NCBI RefSeq assembly: GCF_002259405.1
Contig: NZ_NPFW01000023.1
Location: 395,467 to 459,466, forward strand
DNA length: 64,000 nt
Origin: Rhodococcus sp. 14-2483-1-2
GTDB taxonomy: Bacteria; Actinomycetota; Actinomycetes; Mycobacteriales; Mycobacteriaceae
Direction of reading: 5' to 3'
The notes under the pieces: generated by a model
Database searches by the model: none
What the model was told of the DNA's origin: nothing
What the model saw: only the letters and a program-made list of their open reading frames with translations
Shown: positions 61,179 through 64,000 of the stretch, piece after piece
Numbering within the stretch: position 1 is the stretch's first letter
How the letters are laid out: every line of letters begins with the position of its first letter
Position numbers and translations under genes: made by a program

Positions 61179-62870
61179 TCAATAGTCGATTTTCTCTTCG
61201 TCGATGCCGTTGAGATTCAGCCGTTCGATGTTCTCCAGGTCTTGGTCGCCTCGCACTGGGCATACGGCAGGAATCCACATCGAGAAGCGATCGGCCGGAG
61301 GTGGCTCGATCTTGTACGACGAGGTGTTGTTCGCCGTGTCGGACGAAACTTCTTCGATCGACATGTGCGGATGCCGCATGACGTATTGGGGTGCTGGAAC
61401 CTCGGCACCGCCGACGTTCCGTGTGGCGGGAGCCGCGACGATGACCTGTGGGGGCTTCCCGAGAGGTGCGGTGACGCTCACTGACCCCAGTGCGCTGTGC
61501 ACAAGGTGTCCTTCCATCATCAAACGGACGCGGCGTAGCAAGACGCGATCTGTGTCGAAAAACTTTCCGATACACGGATCGAAGACCTGCTCGACTATGT
61601 GTTCAACAGCGACAATGTCCGCTACGGTCTCCTCGATTACCACCAGCTCGTTCTTCATGTCGTCGGAAAATGAGGGTGCATCGAGCCGCATCAAACGGTG
61701 TTCACCGATTTCGAACGTGAGCGCAGCCGCACTATGGACTTTGAGCATGAATCGCGTAGCGGCGAGCTTGAGTTCGTTGCTGGTCTCAATGGTGTCCCAG
61801 CCGATATAGCGCGCCGCGGTCAACTGGCCGTCTCGCTGCTCGAACGCAAACTTGAACACTGCGCTTCCGGCAACCAGCACGTCCCATTCGAGAGAGTCGG
61901 ATTCTCTGTGTCGCCGGACCACAGCTGCGTCGAACGACATCAACGCTTCATCGGACTCATCTCTTAGAACTACACGAACCTGGTTTGCAGGTTCCTGTCG
62001 GAGCAGGTCAGTGACAGTGAACGCGCTCCACTGGTCCGATAAGCTGATCGCCTCACGAAGATCGGGTAGGTCATCCACCTCGGACGCTACGAACATGCGT
62101 CCTTCCTCGGTCAGTTCGGTGACACCGACGACAACCTCGTCGTCCCACGCTTCCGCATCCACCGTTAGCAATCCGTCTGCCCGCAGTGAGGTGATCAAGT
62201 CCAGGGTTGTGACTGTCAAAGCTGCCATGTGCGAGAACACGCGCACAGCTGCGGCGTACCGCTCGCTCATCGAGAATGCCAGGGCCTCCTTTTTCGCGCC
62301 TTGAGCGTCAGCGTGGACTAGATCCGCATACAGCCACGCTGCAGCGAGTTGAGTGTCCGAGACCCGTGGGGTTGCCGAGCTTCCATCGAGTCGCGCGGAC
62401 TGCAACGCGTACGCCTGAATCTGAGTGCCTTGGATCTCTGCGTCGTCCCATGCTGCTCTGAGCGCTTCGATTCGGGACCGCAGTTCGTCGTCGACCTCAC
62501 TAAGCAGTTCGCTCAGTGCGTCGAAAACTTTTACGTAGTAGACGGGCTCGGTTCTGACAGTCAGGGGACGCACTCGTGACGCGAGGGACTCGAAAACTTC
62601 TTCGTCTTTTGGAAGACGTCGCGTTATCGTCATCTTCCCTGCCATGTCCAGATGGCCGTCGAAGCCACCGTGTGCCTGTTGAAGCAGGTTGTCCCAGTCC
62701 GCAACTAGAGAATGTGCTTGCACGCGCCGAGCACGCAGCACGAAGCGGCTGAGGGTATCGCTCCCAGCTTGTCGTCGATCGCCGTCCGAACTCGGTGTCT
62801 TGGTCTTTTTGCCCACGGATCTATGATCCGCTCCCCAGCGCTCCAACTCGCCGCCGGGCCGCACCCTCAC
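61179..62870 (-). CDS. Hypothetical 563-residue protein
   Basis: Unrecognised. The start is GTG 62870 or GTG 62816; the latter gives VGKKTKTPSSDG. It is a mixed helical/beta soluble protein, acidic in the middle, with no signal peptide, membrane helix or nucleotide-binding motif. Segments such as FDALSELLSEVDDELRSRIEALRAAWDDAEIQ suggest coiled coil (about 115-150). A central part (250-400) reads like strands, and the C-terminus contains VCPVRGDQDLENIERLNLNG. Codon use is normal for the window. No operon partners. A defence or regulatory role is possible given the setting but is not shown. Confidence 0.7.
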   Translation of the reverse strand: MRVRPGGELERWGADHRSVGKKTKTPSSDGDRRQAGSDTLSRFVLRARRVQAHSLVADWDNLLQQAHGGFDGHLDMAGKMTITRRLPKDEEVFESLASRVRPLTVRTEPVYYVKVFDALSELLSEVDDELRSRIEALRAAWDDAEIQGTQIQAYALQSARLDGSSATPRVSDTQLAAAWLYADLVHADAQGAKKEALAFSMSERYAAAVRVFSHMAALTVTTLDLITSLRADGLLTVDAEAWDDEVVVGVTELTEEGRMFVASEVDDLPDLREAISLSDQWSAFTVTDLLRQEPANQVRVVLRDESDEALMSFDAAVVRRHRESDSLEWDVLVAGSAVFKFAFEQRDGQLTAARYIGWDTIETSNELKLAATRFMLKVHSAAALTFEIGEHRLMRLDAPSFSDDMKNELVVIEETVADIVAVEHIVEQVFDPCIGKFFDTDRVLLRRVRLMMEGHLVHSALGSVSVTAPLGKPPQVIVAAPATRNVGGAEVPAPQYVMRHPHMSIEEVSSDTANNTSSYKIEPPPADRFSMWIPAVCPVRGDQDLENIERLNLNGIDEEKIDY

Positions 62871-62928
62871 GTTGATTGAGCAGCCTCAGGTGTGCGATTA
62901 GGCGGCTTTACGGCCCGCTTGGCGCTAC

Positions 62929-62973
62929 CGAGCCCGTGCCGGGGCGTCCCCGACCCTCCTGAGCACGGGCTCG
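62929..62973. other. Long hairpin
   Basis: Perfect 11-bp arms CGAGCCCGTGC and GCACGGGCTCG around a 23-base loop that itself contains GGGG/CCCC. It lies beyond the start of the 563-residue protein gene, so it may serve as a terminator for leftward transcription from 63028 or as a protein-binding site. Confidence 0.55.
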
Positions 62974-63027
62974 GGTGTCCACGGGCGTTCTGGTGGCTGT
63001 TTTAGTACCCCCTCGTGTCGGTTCTGC

Positions 63028-63255
63028 TCAGTGGGCCGTTCCGTCCTCGGCGTCTTCGTCCTCACCGTCGCTGTCGTCGTCTGCGTGCGCCCAGGGGAGG
63101 GTGGTGGCTGCGATGGTGTCGATGATCGTGGCGAGGTTGTGGTGTCCTGTCAGGTTCGCGGTGAGGGCGGCGAGCTGCAGGGTCTCGAGGGTGAGCGCGA
63201 TCGCGTCGCGGGTGTGGGCTCGGCGCTTGGTTTCGGCCCTCTGAAGTGCGGTGAT
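63028..63255 (-). CDS. Coding-like fragment without a visible start
   Basis: 76 codons with strong third-position G/C and a protein-like sequence: ITALQRAETKRRAHTRDAIALTLETLQLAALTANLTG, then LATIIDTIAATTLPWAHA and an acidic tail DDDSDGEDEDAEDGTAH to a TGA at 63028. No ATG, GTG or TTG occurs in this frame near its beginning. A GTG at about 63258 with an AAAGGGGGG ribosome-binding site is one frame off, so a frameshift is suspected. Family unknown. Confidence 0.45.
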   Translation of the reverse strand: MTALQRAETKRRAHTRDAIALTLETLQLAALTANLTGHHNLATIIDTIAATTLPWAHADDDSDGEDEDAEDGTAH

Positions 63256-63738
63256 GACACGCCCCCCTTTCTCGGGTGGGGTGTAGATCTCCCGCGTCGG
63301 CCGTCGGTTGGGGGCCGGTGTACTGGGTGTGGTGGCGGTGGTGTGTCTGGTGGTCGGTGGGTGTTGTTTGTGGTGGGGGCCGGCGGAATGGTGGGTGGTG
63401 GTTTGGGTGCTGTGAGCTGGGGTGATGACATGTCCCCTTTGGGGGTTGGGTCGGTGATCTTGAGTCCTGGTGGGGTGGAGGCTCGGTGGTGGTGTTTCTT
63501 GTGGTGTTCTGCGGAATGTGTTGTGCCGTAATGGTTATGCGCCGACCTTGGTGTTTCGCTCGAATAGTGTTGCAGTGCAACAGGTATCGGAATATGATTG
63601 ATGGCAAAGGTGTTTCCGATGCTTCGCGCATGCAACCTTCGCAAGATAGTCGTATTCCATTGCGTAGTAATGAGAGTGGGCATATTTTGGTGTGTGCTGG
63701 TCCTTGCTTCGTGGAGTGTGTTGGGGTAGCATGAGTAC
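63256..63738. other. GT-rich then AT-richer region without a supported gene
   Basis: 63260-63530 is strongly GT-skewed like 3794-4050 and translates only to Gly/Val/Trp-rich or Pro/Thr/His-rich peptides. A motif resembling a ribosome-binding site plus start (AAAGGGGAC ATG TCATCACCCC, minus strand near 63440) echoes the one near 63258, which suggests an old duplication. 63540-63738 is visibly lower in G+C. Confidence 0.5.
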
Positions 63739-64000
63739 ATGATGATTCGACGGGTTCGAGGAGCAGCCGCGGTGAGGTTGACGACGCGCGCAGCGCAACC
63801 CCGGGTGTTCGGTGTCGGTGAGTCCGCTTCGGTTGTGACGTTGAATCATATTGAAGAGCAGCCTGATTCGATTCTGAGTGGAGCGCAGCGACACGATGGT
63901 CGGCGGCATAATTGGAGCACCGTCGAGCCGCGTAGCGGCTCCCTGGTGGGGAGCGCAGCGACCCGCCCCGTTCCGGTGAGCGAAGCGAGCCGGGGAGCGC
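63739..64000 (+). CDS. Possible ORF running off the right edge
   Basis: ATG-ATG at 63739/63742 opens a frame of 87 codons to the window end (MMIRRVRGAAAVRLTTRAAQ...). The first part is Arg/Ala-rich. The last third translates DNA repeats rather than protein-like sequence, so I doubt the whole is coding. The preceding AT-richer region could hold its promoter. Confidence 0.25.
   Translation, partial: MMIRRVRGAAAVRLTTRAAQPRVFGVGESASVVTLNHIEEQPDSILSGAQRHDGRRHNWSTVEPRSGSLVGSAATRPVPVSEASRGA
63880..63991. repeat. GAGCGCAGCGA repeats and a hairpin at the right edge
   Basis: GGAGCGCAGCGAC-type units at 63880 and 63950 (70 bases apart) and a related GAGCGAAGCGAG at 63978. Between them is the hairpin GAGCCGC-GTA-GCGGCTC (63925-63941). 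The cluster resembles a regulatory or recombination site but continues beyond the window. Confidence 0.6.

Noticed and set aside
60454..61575. A 373-codon minus-strand frame overlapping two genes
   Set aside because: It covers the ends of two convergent genes with better codon use, is Arg/His-rich, and has no recognisable domain.
63031..63531. A 166-codon plus-strand ORF
   Set aside because: It is Gly/Val/Trp-rich and reads the GT-skewed strand; the opposite frame at 63028-63255 has better coding character.

Overview
The window is GC-rich DNA from an actinomycete of the mycolic-acid group. Rhodococcus is the best guess and Nocardia, Gordonia or Williamsia are possible. The case rests on a mycobactin-type siderophore locus with its lipid-tail genes, IrtA/IrtB-like importers, an Mtb12-like exported protein, many 19-bp IdeR-type iron boxes, frequent GTG starts and 4-bp gene overlaps. 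No rRNA, tRNA or CRISPR array was seen.

Layout. 1-3793 (minus): a two-gene AAA+ ATPase/subtilisin-like protease pair of the IetAS defence type, plus the start of a third gene running off the left edge. 3794-5450: a GT-rich spacer, a perfect (GATCCC)7 repeat, a small gene resembling the end of ImuA-type proteins, a 45-codon ORF and a GNAT acetyltransferase. 5551-15136: an accessory block between two near-identical 30-bp repeats. It holds a copper module (CopZ, CopB-type ATPase, CsoR-like operators), decayed MFS, MerR and MmyB genes, an HxlR/MFS pair, and a TrmB-type regulator divergent from a RidA-MFS-hydrolase operon with paired operators. 15264-16753: a TetR gene with a duplicated palindromic operator, and a frameshifted MarR gene.

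16839-59299 is one large iron-regulated siderophore region. Salicylate would be made by an MbtI-like synthase and activated by an MbtA-like ligase. The assembly line has an MbtB-like ArCP-Cy-A-PCP protein, C-A-PCP-C, C-A-PCP and C-A-PCP-E-C NRPSs, a C-PCP protein whose adenylation core is missing, a stand-alone KS (MbtC) and an AT-KR-ACP protein (MbtD). Lysine N-hydroxylation (MbtG) and acyl-tail addition (MbtL, MbtM, MbtN, MbtK) are encoded in the same locus, with a type II thioesterase. Export and import genes follow: a DrrA/B-like ABC exporter, an FecB-like lipoprotein, IrtA/IrtB-like half transporters and a stand-alone siderophore-interacting flavoprotein. Seven candidate IdeR boxes lie at the divergent promoters. 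There are more NRPS modules than mycobactin or nocobactin needs, so the product is probably a related but different lipidated salicyl siderophore.

59322-60397 is a decayed IS481-family insertion with terminal repeats and a 6-bp target duplication, just behind the iron locus. 60469-64000 has two unrecognised genes, a hairpin, a coding-like fragment without a start, and a repeat-bearing right end.
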